64,000 bases of DNA. Origin: Lunatimonas lonarensis (lineage in GTDB: Bacteria > Bacteroidota > Bacteroidia > Cytophagales > Cyclobacteriaceae). Positions 26,080-33,804 of the stretch are shown piece after piece. How positions within the stretch are numbered: the stretch's first letter is position 1; each line of letters starts with the position of its first letter. The notes beneath the pieces were generated by a model. The model was given only the letters and a program-made list of their open reading frames with translations, searched no databases and had not been told where the DNA came from. A program made the translations under genes and the position numbers. Location: assembly GCF_000390185.1 (NCBI RefSeq), contig NZ_AQHR01000035.1, positions 1-64,000 of the forward strand. The letters run 5' to 3'.

Positions 26080-27102
26080 TTAAGACCGCTTTTTCGATTT
26101 GCCTAAGTATTTCAGGTTGATCACTTCTGACTCGCTTAAGAAGCGGTAGTTGCCCCGTGGAAGGTCTTTTTTGGTCAGGCCGGCATACATAACCCGATCC
26201 AGTGCGATTACCTCATATCCAAAATGGGCGAAGATCCTGCGTACGATCCGGTTCTTTCCAGAGTGAATCTCCATTCCCAAAATGGTCTTGTCTTTGGAGA
26301 GAATCTGCAGATCATCGACTTTTGTAAGTCCATCTTCCAACTCCACACCTTCCAGTATGATCTCTAAATCTTTCTTCGCCAGGGGCTTATCTAAGGATAC
26401 CTGATAGATTTTTTTGATCTGATTGGATGGATGGGCCAGACGCTCGGATAGTTCTCCATCGTTCGTAAACAGTAGCAACCCGGTGGTATTGCGGTCCAGT
26501 CTGCCGATCGGAAAAACCCGCTCACTGCAGGCATTTGAAATAAGTTGCATGACTGTCTTTCGCTCAAATGGGTCATCGGTAGTGGTAATGAAGTCTTTAG
26601 GTTTGTTGAGCAACAAGTAGACGGGCCTTTCCGGATTCAGCTTTTTGTCCTTATAGGTGACCTTGTCCGTACGTCTTACTTTGTACCCCAACGAGGTGAT
26701 TACCGCGCCGTTTACCGAAATTTCACCGCTTTCTATTAGCTTGTCTGCATCCCTTCGAGAACAAATCCCCGCGTTTGCGATGTATTTGTTGAGCCGCACC
26801 TCATCGTCATTGGGGGAAGAACCTGTCCGTTTTAGATCGTAGTCGGGCCTGTTAAGGGATGTTTTGTCAGGGCTTTCTTTTTTGATTCCAGAAAATGGCT
26901 TCTTCGTGGTGGAGGGACGCTTTGCGGGTGCTTCGTCTACCCACTCATAAACCGGTTTTTGGGCTTTGTCCCGCCCTTTATAGAGCTTTCGCGCGGTGGA
27001 GGGTGCGGCGTCTGGGCTGTTTTTGGTGCGATTACCTGATGGAACGCTTTTTTTGGAAGGCTTATTTTTGCCCTCGTTGTTGTTTCGTTGTGGATTTTTC
27101 AT
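26080..27102 (-). CDS. RsuA/RluB-type rRNA pseudouridine synthase
   Basis: 340 residues. A Lys/Ser/Pro-rich, presumably disordered N-terminal extension of about 100 residues is followed by an S4 RNA-binding domain (VRLNKYIANAGICSRRDADKL). The catalytic domain carries the Asp in GRLDRNTTGLLLFTNDG and the C-terminal LGMEIHSGKNRIVRRIF. It should isomerise uridine to pseudouridine in ribosomal RNA, probably the large subunit as in RluB, though small-subunit RsuA activity cannot be excluded. Basic N-terminal extensions of this kind are common in Bacteroidota members. A -7-like element (TACCTTTG, 27185-27178, minus strand) lies upstream. Confidence 0.92.
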   Translation of the reverse strand: MKNPQRNNNEGKNKPSKKSVPSGNRTKNSPDAAPSTARKLYKGRDKAQKPVYEWVDEAPAKRPSTTKKPFSGIKKESPDKTSLNRPDYDLKRTGSSPNDDEVRLNKYIANAGICSRRDADKLIESGEISVNGAVITSLGYKVRRTDKVTYKDKKLNPERPVYLLLNKPKDFITTTDDPFERKTVMQLISNACSERVFPIGRLDRNTTGLLLFTNDGELSERLAHPSNQIKKIYQVSLDKPLAKKDLEIILEGVELEDGLTKVDDLQILSKDKTILGMEIHSGKNRIVRRIFAHFGYEVIALDRVMYAGLTKKDLPRGNYRFLSESEVINLKYLGKSKKRS

Positions 27103-27177
27103 GGGACTAGCAGCATCTCTGCTGTATTTTAAAAGGATTTAGACGCCAAAGAAGCAAAAGGTTCTTCCTTGTTTTTG

Positions 27178-27185
27178 CAAAGGTA
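27178..27185 (-). promoter_or_regulatory. Possible -7 element for the pseudouridine synthase gene
   Basis: TACCTTTG on the minus strand fits the TAnnTTTG consensus and lies about 75 bases before the start codon. No good -33 box sits at the usual spacing, so this is tentative. Confidence 0.4.
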
Positions 27186-27280
27186 TGGTTTTTTTGCCAT
27201 TAACCGTCCTTTTGAAAAAACAGCGTAAGGAATCCGTGCTAACGCATGGAACAGGTTCTGCTATTATTATTGCGATGCCA

Positions 27281-27841
27281 TCAATCAGTTTGGTTACCGA
27301 TCTGGTTTTCTTCCTCCGCGAAATCCTTGGGCTGGGGCAGGTCTTTTAAGTCGTTGATGCCAAAATAATCCATGAACTTCTGACTGGTGCCGTATAGCAG
27401 AGGCTTTCCAACGGTGTCAGACTTTCCTTTGATGGCAATAAGCTCCTTTTCCAGGAGCTTTTGAACCGAATAGTCGCAGTTCACGCCTCTGATCTGCTCC
27501 ATTTCCGATTTGGTGATAGGCTGCTTGTAGGCGATGATGGATAGGGTCTCTAACTGTGCGCTCGAAAGCCTTCGCTGGGATTGGTGCTTTAGCAAGATGG
27601 AAATGCTGCTTTGGTAGGCAGGCTTGGTCAAAAACAAGTAACCACCACCGATTTTTTCTAACGAGAAAGCGAAGTCATCCCCTCGGTATTTTTCAGAAAT
27701 ATCCTGAAGCGCATTTTCCAATTGGTCTACAGGGATTTCCGCATCGAACATCTCCGAAAGGCATCGCTGTATATCGGCTACGGGAAGAGGTTCCTGAGAG
27801 CAGAATATCAACGCTTCAATATGTCGGTGGAGAAAGTCCAA
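27281..27841 (-). CDS. scpB: Segregation and condensation protein B
   Basis: 186 residues. ScpB binds ScpA and the SMC ATPase to form the bacterial condensin. The N-terminal winged helix starts with HRHIEALIFCSQEPLPVADIQ. The second carries the diagnostic LSSAQLETLSIIAYKQPITKSEMEQIRGV and ends in GTSQKFMDYFGINDLKDLP. The start is a TTG at 27841, immediately after the stop of the DksA-like gene; no in-frame ATG would keep the conserved first helix. The tight junction suggests translational coupling with the upstream gene. ScpA is not in the window. Confidence 0.93.
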   Translation of the reverse strand: MDFLHRHIEALIFCSQEPLPVADIQRCLSEMFDAEIPVDQLENALQDISEKYRGDDFAFSLEKIGGGYLFLTKPAYQSSISILLKHQSQRRLSSAQLETLSIIAYKQPITKSEMEQIRGVNCDYSVQKLLEKELIAIKGKSDTVGKPLLYGTSQKFMDYFGINDLKDLPQPKDFAEEENQIGNQTD

Positions 27842-27844
27842 GGC

Positions 27845-28228
27845 CTATTTCTTAGCTAACTTGGCTTCTATGCTGTGCATGGTGTGGGGTACAGCCTTTA
27901 AGCGCTCTTTTGCGATCAACTTGCCGGTGTCAACACAAACACCATAGGTGCCGTTCTTAATTCTTCTTAGGGCATTTTCCAAATTGATGATAAATTTTTG
28001 TTGCCTGGCTGCCAGTTGACTCAGGTTTTCCCGCTCCAATGTATCCGCACCATCTTCCAGTAGCTTGGAAGTGGAAGCTGTGTTATCGGTTCCGCTGTCG
28101 TTACTTTTACTGAGTGTTTGTTTTAACTGAGAAAGTTCTTCCTTCGCAACAGAAAGCTTTTCATTGATCAAATCTTCGAATTCTTTAAGCTCTTCCTGTG
28201 AATAGGAAGTTTTTTCCACTTGGCCCAT
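27845..28228 (-). CDS. TraR/DksA family regulator lacking zinc-finger cysteines
   Basis: 127 residues. A long coiled-coil N-terminal part (EELKEFEDLINEKLSVAKEEL and onward) and a C-terminal DksA-type globular part (IKNGTYGVCVDTGKLIAKERLKAVP) are present. The zinc finger of classical DksA has four cysteines; here only Cys98 remains. This Cys-poor form is the usual one in Bacteroidota. DksA-type proteins bind the secondary channel of RNA polymerase and tune transcription with ppGpp. The gene directly precedes scpB, and a strong inverted repeat lies in its upstream region. Confidence 0.9.
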   Translation of the reverse strand: MGQVEKTSYSQEELKEFEDLINEKLSVAKEELSQLKQTLSKSNDSGTDNTASTSKLLEDGADTLERENLSQLAARQQKFIINLENALRRIKNGTYGVCVDTGKLIAKERLKAVPHTMHSIEAKLAKK

Positions 28229-28303
28229 GCGTCGTACGGTTTACGGTTTACACTGATTACATCATTAGTCACTTCATCGCAAAAATTTCCCTAAATTACA
28301 GCT

Positions 28304-28337
28304 AGGTTTTTAAAATCAAAACCTATTGATTTTAAAA
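28304..28337. repeat. Perfect inverted repeat with alternative hairpin, upstream of the DksA-like gene
   Basis: TTTTAAAATCAA (28308-28319) and TTGATTTTAAAA (28326-28337) form a perfect 12-bp inverted repeat with a 6-base spacer. An overlapping second hairpin can form from AGGTTTT (28304-28310) and AAAACCT (28318-28324), so the two structures exclude each other. The repeat lies 76 bases before the DksA-like start on the minus strand and 171 bases before the DUF1080 start on the plus strand. It could be an operator, a leader switch or a bidirectional terminator remnant. Confidence 0.6.
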
Positions 28338-28441
28338 TATAATCGCCCAAATGGATTCAAACCAACTTGTTTGGATTCGAGGCTAGACAGCTATGTCATA
28401 AGGTAATTACCTATTGGGAATGCCGTTTGCGTAAGTTTTGT

Positions 28442-28473
28442 TTTGACATCTCTAGCGGAAACCCTTACATTTA
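28442..28473 (+). promoter_or_regulatory. Promoter of the DUF1080 gene
   Basis: TTTG (28442-28445) and TACATTTA (28466-28473) are separated by 20 bases, close to TTTG-N19-TAnnTTTG with the last G replaced by A. The start codon follows 34 bases later. Confidence 0.6.
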
Positions 28474-28507
28474 AGGAAATATTGTAGCCAATAAACCAAA
28501 AAAGAAC

Positions 28508-29140
28508 ATGAAAAGATTTATTTTAGTTTGTCTCGCCGCCTTCCTCGTTTTTTCGGCCGAGGCGCAAAAAAAAGGCAAAGACGGATGGTACACGCTTTTT
28601 GACGGCAAGTCGCTAAAGGGTTGGGAAGTAGGAGTGAATGCTTCTTCGTTTAGTGTAGTGGACGGGGTCATAAAAGTGGACGGACCAAGGGCACACCTGT
28701 TTTATGCCGGTAAACTAAAGGATCATAATTTCAAGAACTTTGAATTTGAGACCAAAATCAAAACGGAGCCAAAGGCCAACTCAGGAATATTCATCCACAC
28801 AACCTACATCGAAGACGGTTGGCCGGACGTAGGGTATGAGATCCAGGTCAATCAGACGCATGGAGACTGGAGAAAAACGGGCAGTGTGTACAGCTTCAAA
28901 GATGTGCGTGAAACCTTTGTGGAAGATGGTGAATGGTATACCAAAACCATCATCGTGCAGGGGGATAAGATCACCGTAAAAGTGAACGGTAAGGTGATCA
29001 ATGAATTTGTTGAATCTGCGGACAGAGGAGAGATCGGAGAGAGCAAAAAGAGATTGGGAAGCGGCACCATCGCCTTACAGGCACATGACCCAAACAGTGT
29101 AATTTATTACAAGGATATTCGTATAAAGCCTTTGCCGTAA
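28508..29140 (+). CDS. Exported DUF1080 protein (3-keto-glycoside hydrolase-like)
   Basis: 210 residues with a signal peptide ending FSAEAQ. The concanavalin-like DUF1080 domain shows DGWYTLFDGKSLKGWEV, the NFEFETKIKTEPKANSGIF core and a closing GSGTIALQAHDPNSVIYYKDIRI, in which the last strands carry the family's conserved IxLQxHxxxVxYRxIxI pattern. Members have been reported to hydrolyse 3-keto-disaccharides or 3-keto-glycosides; the substrate here is unknown. It has its own promoter and a terminator, so it is transcribed alone. Confidence 0.9.
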   Translation: MKRFILVCLAAFLVFSAEAQKKGKDGWYTLFDGKSLKGWEVGVNASSFSVVDGVIKVDGPRAHLFYAGKLKDHNFKNFEFETKIKTEPKANSGIFIHTTYIEDGWPDVGYEIQVNQTHGDWRKTGSVYSFKDVRETFVEDGEWYTKTIIVQGDKITVKVNGKVINEFVESADRGEIGESKKRLGSGTIALQAHDPNSVIYYKDIRIKPLP

Positions 29141-29169
29141 GAGACCTGGGCTTCATGTCCTATTAATTT

Positions 29170-29210
29170 GCCCAGCCTTTTCCGAGTCGGAGGAGACTGG
29201 GCTTTTTTGT
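29170..29210 (+). terminator. Terminator after the DUF1080 gene
   Basis: GCCCAG (29170-29175) pairs with CTGGGC (29197-29202), followed by TTTTTTG. A third copy of CTGGGC at 29146-29151 could pair with GCCCAG instead, giving an alternative fold. The Ldh gene starts 15 bases after the terminator. Confidence 0.7.
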
Positions 29211-29224
29211 TTTATTTTGACAAG

Positions 29225-30322
29225 ATGGAAGAAGGTAATTTTAATCCGCTGGACCTACGCAGGTTTGTCCGGGAAGTGTTTGAATCCGCTGGTATACCAC
29301 CAGCCGATGCCGAGCTGGCGTCGGATGTGCTCGCCTACAGCGATGAGCATGGGATTGATTCCCACGGAGTAGCTCGTTTGGATACCTACTATGACTTACT
29401 TTGTGCTGGAAGGATAAATAAGGATCCGAAAATAAGACTGGAGCGCGGTAAGGCCTCTGTTGCTACAATGGATGGGGACAATGGGCTGGGATTGGTGGTC
29501 GGTCCAAAGTGCAATCAAGTCGCAATGGAGAAAGCTGAGGAGTTTGGATCAGGTTGGGTCAGTGTGAGCAACACCAATCACTACGGGGCAGCGGGTTACT
29601 ACCCGGTAAAAGCACTGGAGCGGGAGCTCATTGGTCTGTCCATGACGAATACATCCAAAGGCGTTGTACCCTTCAACGGAAGGGAAAAGAAATTGGGGAC
29701 CAATCCCTTGGCCGTAGCTTTTCCCGGGAAGGAAGAGCTGCCGCTCATCATTGACATGGCGAGTAGTACGGTCGCTTATGGGAAGGTAGAAATCGCTGAT
29801 AGACAGGGTAAAAATGTGCCAATGGGTTGGTGCATCGATGCCAACGGTACGGCCACAGTGGATCCGTTGGCTATGATAAATGGTGGTGCGTTGTTGCCTT
29901 TGGGCAGCGATGAAAATGGGAGTGGCCACAAGGGGTACTGCCTTGCTGCGATGGTGGATGTACTGTCAGCGGTATTGAGTGGTGCCAATTGGGGTCCGTT
30001 TGCAGTGCCCTTTGCCATAAAGACAGGTCAGGCGGAGAATCGGCAAGTAGGCAAAGGGATTGGGCACTTTTTCGGCGCTTGGGATATTTCCGGGTTTCAG
30101 GATCCGGATGTATTCAAGGAGTCGGTGGATGCATGGATTCGGGAGATGCGAGGCACTCTGCCTTTACCGGGAGCGGTGGAAGTGTTGGTGCCAGGAGATC
30201 CGGAGCATCGGGCTTTTGAGTATCGGTCCATTCATGGGATTCCTTTGGATGCCCGAGTAGTGGCCGCTTTAGTACGGATTTCGAGGTTGGCGGGTGTTTC
30301 TATGCCAATGAGAGTCTCCTAG
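29225..30322 (+). CDS. Ldh/YlbC-type malate/lactate dehydrogenase-like oxidoreductase
   Basis: 365 residues from the ATG at 29225; the longer frame from a TTG at 29168 overlaps the terminator and can be dismissed. The family (MDH2/LDH2) reduces or oxidises 2-hydroxy acids with NAD(P). Features: DSHGVARLDTYYD with the catalytic His, VSVSNTNHYGAAGYYP with the second conserved His, a TNPLAVAFPG substrate segment, and LPLIIDMASSTVAYGKVE for cofactor binding. Members use malate, lactate, ureidoglycolate or 2,3-diketo-L-gulonate; which one cannot be read here. It lies just before the rhamnose region but is not clearly part of it. Confidence 0.9.
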   Translation: MEEGNFNPLDLRRFVREVFESAGIPPADAELASDVLAYSDEHGIDSHGVARLDTYYDLLCAGRINKDPKIRLERGKASVATMDGDNGLGLVVGPKCNQVAMEKAEEFGSGWVSVSNTNHYGAAGYYPVKALERELIGLSMTNTSKGVVPFNGREKKLGTNPLAVAFPGKEELPLIIDMASSTVAYGKVEIADRQGKNVPMGWCIDANGTATVDPLAMINGGALLPLGSDENGSGHKGYCLAAMVDVLSAVLSGANWGPFAVPFAIKTGQAENRQVGKGIGHFFGAWDISGFQDPDVFKESVDAWIREMRGTLPLPGAVEVLVPGDPEHRAFEYRSIHGIPLDARVVAALVRISRLAGVSMPMRVS

Positions 30323-30385
30323 AGACAGGAAGAACCATGTTGCCTATCCCCTCGTTATAGTTTTACGATCTTAATCCTCAAGTTT

Positions 30386-31528
30386 TTGTTGAAACGGACA
30401 TTTAAACTGGCCGATCCATGGTTTGAATGGGAAAATCCCTTCCGGCGGGTTTTTCCCGCACTGTTTTGTTTTTTTCTCTTCAACGTATTTTCCTATGCTC
30501 AAACAGGGATCAATTCCCTTGATCTGCGGGTTTTGCCCATGGATGTTGTTCCTACCCAATACCATTTTGCCAAATTGGTCGACAAACGTACCGACCGGTC
30601 GCCGGTTGCCTTTTTGGTGTCCTCATCCAATACGAGGGGGAATCTGGACATCGTAGATCTCAGGGGCGGTACCATGCCTGCGCTCGAAGCGTTTGTTTTT
30701 GGGGCAGTACCTCGAAGGCCATCCTTAAGGTCTATACAGATTCAGGTAAGGGATTGCAAAATCGTTGAGAGGTTGGTCGATCCTAGCAGGGGCGTGGTCG
30801 AGGGAGATGTGTACTTAGATTTCGGATACTTTCTTCATCGTACGGGTGATCCGGTACACTTGTTGGATTTTCAAGGGGGTATGTCTTACAAGCGTCGTGT
30901 AGGTCAATTAGCGGTAATTGAGCCCATCTTCCGAAAATCTTTGGTAAATGCCCTCACCTATTTTCACGATTGGGTAGAAAGGGAAGCGGGGACCAATGAA
31001 AAATTGGCTGATCGGGTTAGTGTAGCCATCCGGGATTATCGAGTGGACAATCGGGACGACACGGTATTTTATGATCCCAAAAGACCGCTTACTTGGAATG
31101 ACTTTACCGGAAGACCCCGAATGGGAAACTTTGCCGCTTCCATTTTTGCCAGCATAGCGTATGAGGGCGATACCAAGTTGGTGAATGGAGAGGTTCAGAT
31201 AGATTTGGTATTCAAGACCTACATGTTGAAAAGCTCATCCTGGGTTAGGCCAGGAAACAATGAGTATGGGCTAAACCACGAGCAGAGGCATTTCGATATT
31301 GCCCAAATCATAACCGAACGTCTGAAGGCAAGGTTACGGAACATGGATTTAATGCCCCATAATTTTGATCGGGTTGTTTCCTTTGAATTTTTGGAAAGTT
31401 ATCGGGAAATGAACCGATTGCAAGAGCAATACGACCGGGAAACCGCCCACGGTATGAACAGACCGGCGCAGGAGCGCTGGAATATCCTAATCGATGAGGA
31501 GCTCCGGCTTTTCGGCGTAATTGATTGA
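30386..31528 (+). CDS. DUF922-type putative zinc protease, exported
   Basis: 380 residues, with a TTG start at 30386 because no ATG precedes the signal sequence (ALFCFFLFNVFSYAQ); the exact start is uncertain. Near the C-terminus, NHEQRHFDIAQIITERLKARL contains an HExxH-like HEQRH motif, and WNDFTGRPRMG with ASIFASIAYEG precede it. This is the arrangement of DUF922 putative metalloproteases. The first 200 residues are not recognised. It is likely periplasmic or secreted. Whether it is an active protease is not established; its role near the rhamnose genes is unclear. Confidence 0.7.
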   Translation: MLKRTFKLADPWFEWENPFRRVFPALFCFFLFNVFSYAQTGINSLDLRVLPMDVVPTQYHFAKLVDKRTDRSPVAFLVSSSNTRGNLDIVDLRGGTMPALEAFVFGAVPRRPSLRSIQIQVRDCKIVERLVDPSRGVVEGDVYLDFGYFLHRTGDPVHLLDFQGGMSYKRRVGQLAVIEPIFRKSLVNALTYFHDWVEREAGTNEKLADRVSVAIRDYRVDNRDDTVFYDPKRPLTWNDFTGRPRMGNFAASIFASIAYEGDTKLVNGEVQIDLVFKTYMLKSSSWVRPGNNEYGLNHEQRHFDIAQIITERLKARLRNMDLMPHNFDRVVSFEFLESYREMNRLQEQYDRETAHGMNRPAQERWNILIDEELRLFGVID

Positions 31529-31730
31529 GGGTTTTTTAACGAGTCTTTGCAAGCTTGCTTCTTTTTTGGATGATCTTATGTAACTTACTGATCGGTTTAA
31601 ATCTGTCCGGAATTGGTTGAAAATCTGGAATAGCTCTGATAGGTATTTCGCTGATAATAAACTGATTGGAGTTGACCTAACGCTCCCGAAGGAGAAAACG
31701 GCTTCTTGTCATCAAAAACATTTCAAATCT

Positions 31731-33539
31731 ATGTATATAATTTGTGGTTCACGCGCGATTCGTCTTTTGGTGGTGGTCGGTGTGCTTTTTATTGGTCTTA
31801 TGGGTCAAATAGATCTTTTTGCCCAGTTACCGCCTGCGTTTCAGCAGGTGGATGGGATGCAGGTGAGGCACGATCCCCGGGTACGAAAATATGTATCCCC
31901 AATCCGCGTACATTGGCAATCCATCGCAGATGAGCAGTTTATAAGTAACCCATCGTATCTCACAGGCCCGAACAGGGGGCAGGCGGTTTTGGCGTCGCAG
32001 CAGGATTTTTGCATTCTACGAAGTTCCTCATCGGTGAAGCCATCTATCTTACTGGATTTTGGCATCACCCTTCACGGAGGTGTGCAGTTTGTGACAGGTA
32101 TGACAGGTAACAAAGAGCCTGTTCGAGTCAGGGTTCGATTTGGTGAGTCTGTCTCCGAATCCATGTCCGAAATAGATACAATTGGAGGTGCCACCAATGA
32201 CCATGCGATGCGGGATTTTATCCTGCCACTGCCTTGGCTGGGTGCCATTGAGGTAGGCAATTCGGGGTTTCGTTTTTTACGGATCGATCTCATCGACGAA
32301 GACAGGGAATTGATTTTAAAGGAGGTGAATGCGGTTTTTTCCTATCGAGACATTCCCTATTTGGGCAGTTTTAAGAGCAGTGACGAGCGGTTGAATCATA
32401 TCTGGGATATGGGAGCCTATACCGTGCATCTAAACATGCAGGAATATCTGTGGGATGGCATCAAGCGGGATCGATTGGTTTGGATTGGCGATATGCATCC
32501 GGAGGTATCCACGATCAATGCCGTTTTTGGATTCAACGATGTGGTGCCGGCTAGTCTTGATCTGGTGCGGGATATAACTCCCATGCCGGAATGGATGAAT
32601 GGGATCAGTACCTATTCCATGTGGTGGGTAATCATTCACCGGGATTGGTATAGGCAACACGGTGATTTGGATTATCTAAAAGCGCAAAAAAGCTATTTGG
32701 ACCAACTTACCGAGCTCATGGTCAGCAGGGTGGAGGGCAATAAGGAGAAGTTGGATGGTACTCGTTTCCTGGACTGGCCATCAAGCGAAAACCCAGAGGC
32801 CATCCATGCGGGTTTGCAGGCGATGCTAATCTGGGCCTTTGATGCAGCGGCTGACCTATACGGCATTTTACAAGATCCACGCAAGGAAAGCCAAGCGAAA
32901 TCAATGGCCTCATCGCTCAGGAGCTATGTGCCAACGCATGGAGACTCCAAGCAGGCCGCCTCACTGATGGCACTGGTAGGGTTGATCGATGCCCAAAAGG
33001 CCAACCAAGAAGTGGTGGCCGTGGGTGGGGTAAAGGATTTCTCTACGTTTTATGGCTACTATATGCTCGAAGCCAAGGCCAAGGCTGGGGACTTTCAGGG
33101 AGCAATTGACAACATTAGGGAATATTGGGGAGCGATGATCGACTTGGGTGCGACCACCTTTTGGGAGGACTTTAACATCGAATGGATGGAGAATGCGGCC
33201 CGGATTGATGATTTTGTCCCAGATGGAAAAGTTGATGTGCATGCCAGTTATGGCGGTTATAGCTACGAAAAACTCAGACATAACCTAAGCCATGGCTGGG
33301 CTTCCGGTCCCACGGCGTGGATGAGTAGGCATGTGCTGGGGGTCGAGGTGGTGGAACCGGGAGCAACGGTGCTTCGAATTCAGCCAAACCTCGCTGATCT
33401 GGACTGGGTAGAGGGCACCTACCCGACGTCGAAGGGAGTGGTTCATATCCGCCATGAAAGGAAATCGGATGGGTCGATTTCTTCTGAGATTAAGGCTCCG
33501 TCGGGCGTTGTAGTTCAAGTTGTTGCGCCCGGCAAATAG
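31731..33539 (+). CDS. Exported GH78-like alpha-L-rhamnosidase
   Basis: 602 residues from the ATG at 31731; a longer frame from TTG at 31617 adds residues before the signal peptide and is unlikely. The signal peptide is RLLVVVGVLFIGLMG onward, ending DLFAQ. The (alpha/alpha)6 catalytic barrel starts after a beta domain. The diagnostic segment is DGIKRDRLVWIGDMHPE at about residues 242-258, matching the DGxxRDRxxWxGD signature of GH78 alpha-L-rhamnosidases, and the C-terminal beta domain includes GEVEVVEPGATVLRI-like strands. GH78 enzymes release terminal L-rhamnose from glycans. It is the first gene of the rhamnose region and is convergent with the permease unit. Confidence 0.85.
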   Translation: MYIICGSRAIRLLVVVGVLFIGLMGQIDLFAQLPPAFQQVDGMQVRHDPRVRKYVSPIRVHWQSIADEQFISNPSYLTGPNRGQAVLASQQDFCILRSSSSVKPSILLDFGITLHGGVQFVTGMTGNKEPVRVRVRFGESVSESMSEIDTIGGATNDHAMRDFILPLPWLGAIEVGNSGFRFLRIDLIDEDRELILKEVNAVFSYRDIPYLGSFKSSDERLNHIWDMGAYTVHLNMQEYLWDGIKRDRLVWIGDMHPEVSTINAVFGFNDVVPASLDLVRDITPMPEWMNGISTYSMWWVIIHRDWYRQHGDLDYLKAQKSYLDQLTELMVSRVEGNKEKLDGTRFLDWPSSENPEAIHAGLQAMLIWAFDAAADLYGILQDPRKESQAKSMASSLRSYVPTHGDSKQAASLMALVGLIDAQKANQEVVAVGGVKDFSTFYGYYMLEAKAKAGDFQGAIDNIREYWGAMIDLGATTFWEDFNIEWMENAARIDDFVPDGKVDVHASYGGYSYEKLRHNLSHGWASGPTAWMSRHVLGVEVVEPGATVLRIQPNLADLDWVEGTYPTSKGVVHIRHERKSDGSISSEIKAPSGVVVQVVAPGK

Positions 33540-33595
33540 GGTGAAACGATGACGGGCTAACTCTGGAAAAGTAGAAAGGCACCCGTCAATCCGAA

Positions 33596-33760
33596 TTATT
33601 TATTCATCCAGGAGGGAGCCGTGGTGAACCAAAGTAGGGTCCCTATGGCCATCAGGGATTTACAGCTTTCAGGTGTGATCGTTCCCTGAAAAACTAGGAT
33701 GGCGGGGACAATCGACATTCCCAATCCGACAAAGGAGGCGATTTTTATAAGGGTTTTCAT
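33596..33760 (-). CDS. Small membrane protein of 54 residues
   Basis: A 55-codon frame from an ATG at 33760 to a TAA at 33596. The product has two predicted transmembrane helices (LIKIASFVGLGMSIVPAILVF and SLMAIGTLLWFTTAPSW) joined by a short polar loop, and ends WMNK. It starts 44 bases after the permease stop on the same strand, so it is probably cotranscribed with it. I recall similar short two-helix proteins beside transporters in Bacteroidota, but have no name for them. It may be a small accessory subunit of the permease. It is too short for usual ORF cut-offs and is easily missed. Confidence 0.7.
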   Translation of the reverse strand: MKTLIKIASFVGLGMSIVPAILVFQGTITPESCKSLMAIGTLLWFTTAPSWMNK

Positions 33761-33804
33761 GTGTCCATAATTTTTTGATATGATCAGTTAACCTGCCCCG
33801 ATTC

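Noticed and set aside
29168-29224. A longer N-terminus of the Ldh-type protein starting at TTG
   Set aside because: It would be translated from the upstream gene's terminator hairpin; the ATG at 29225 fits the family start.
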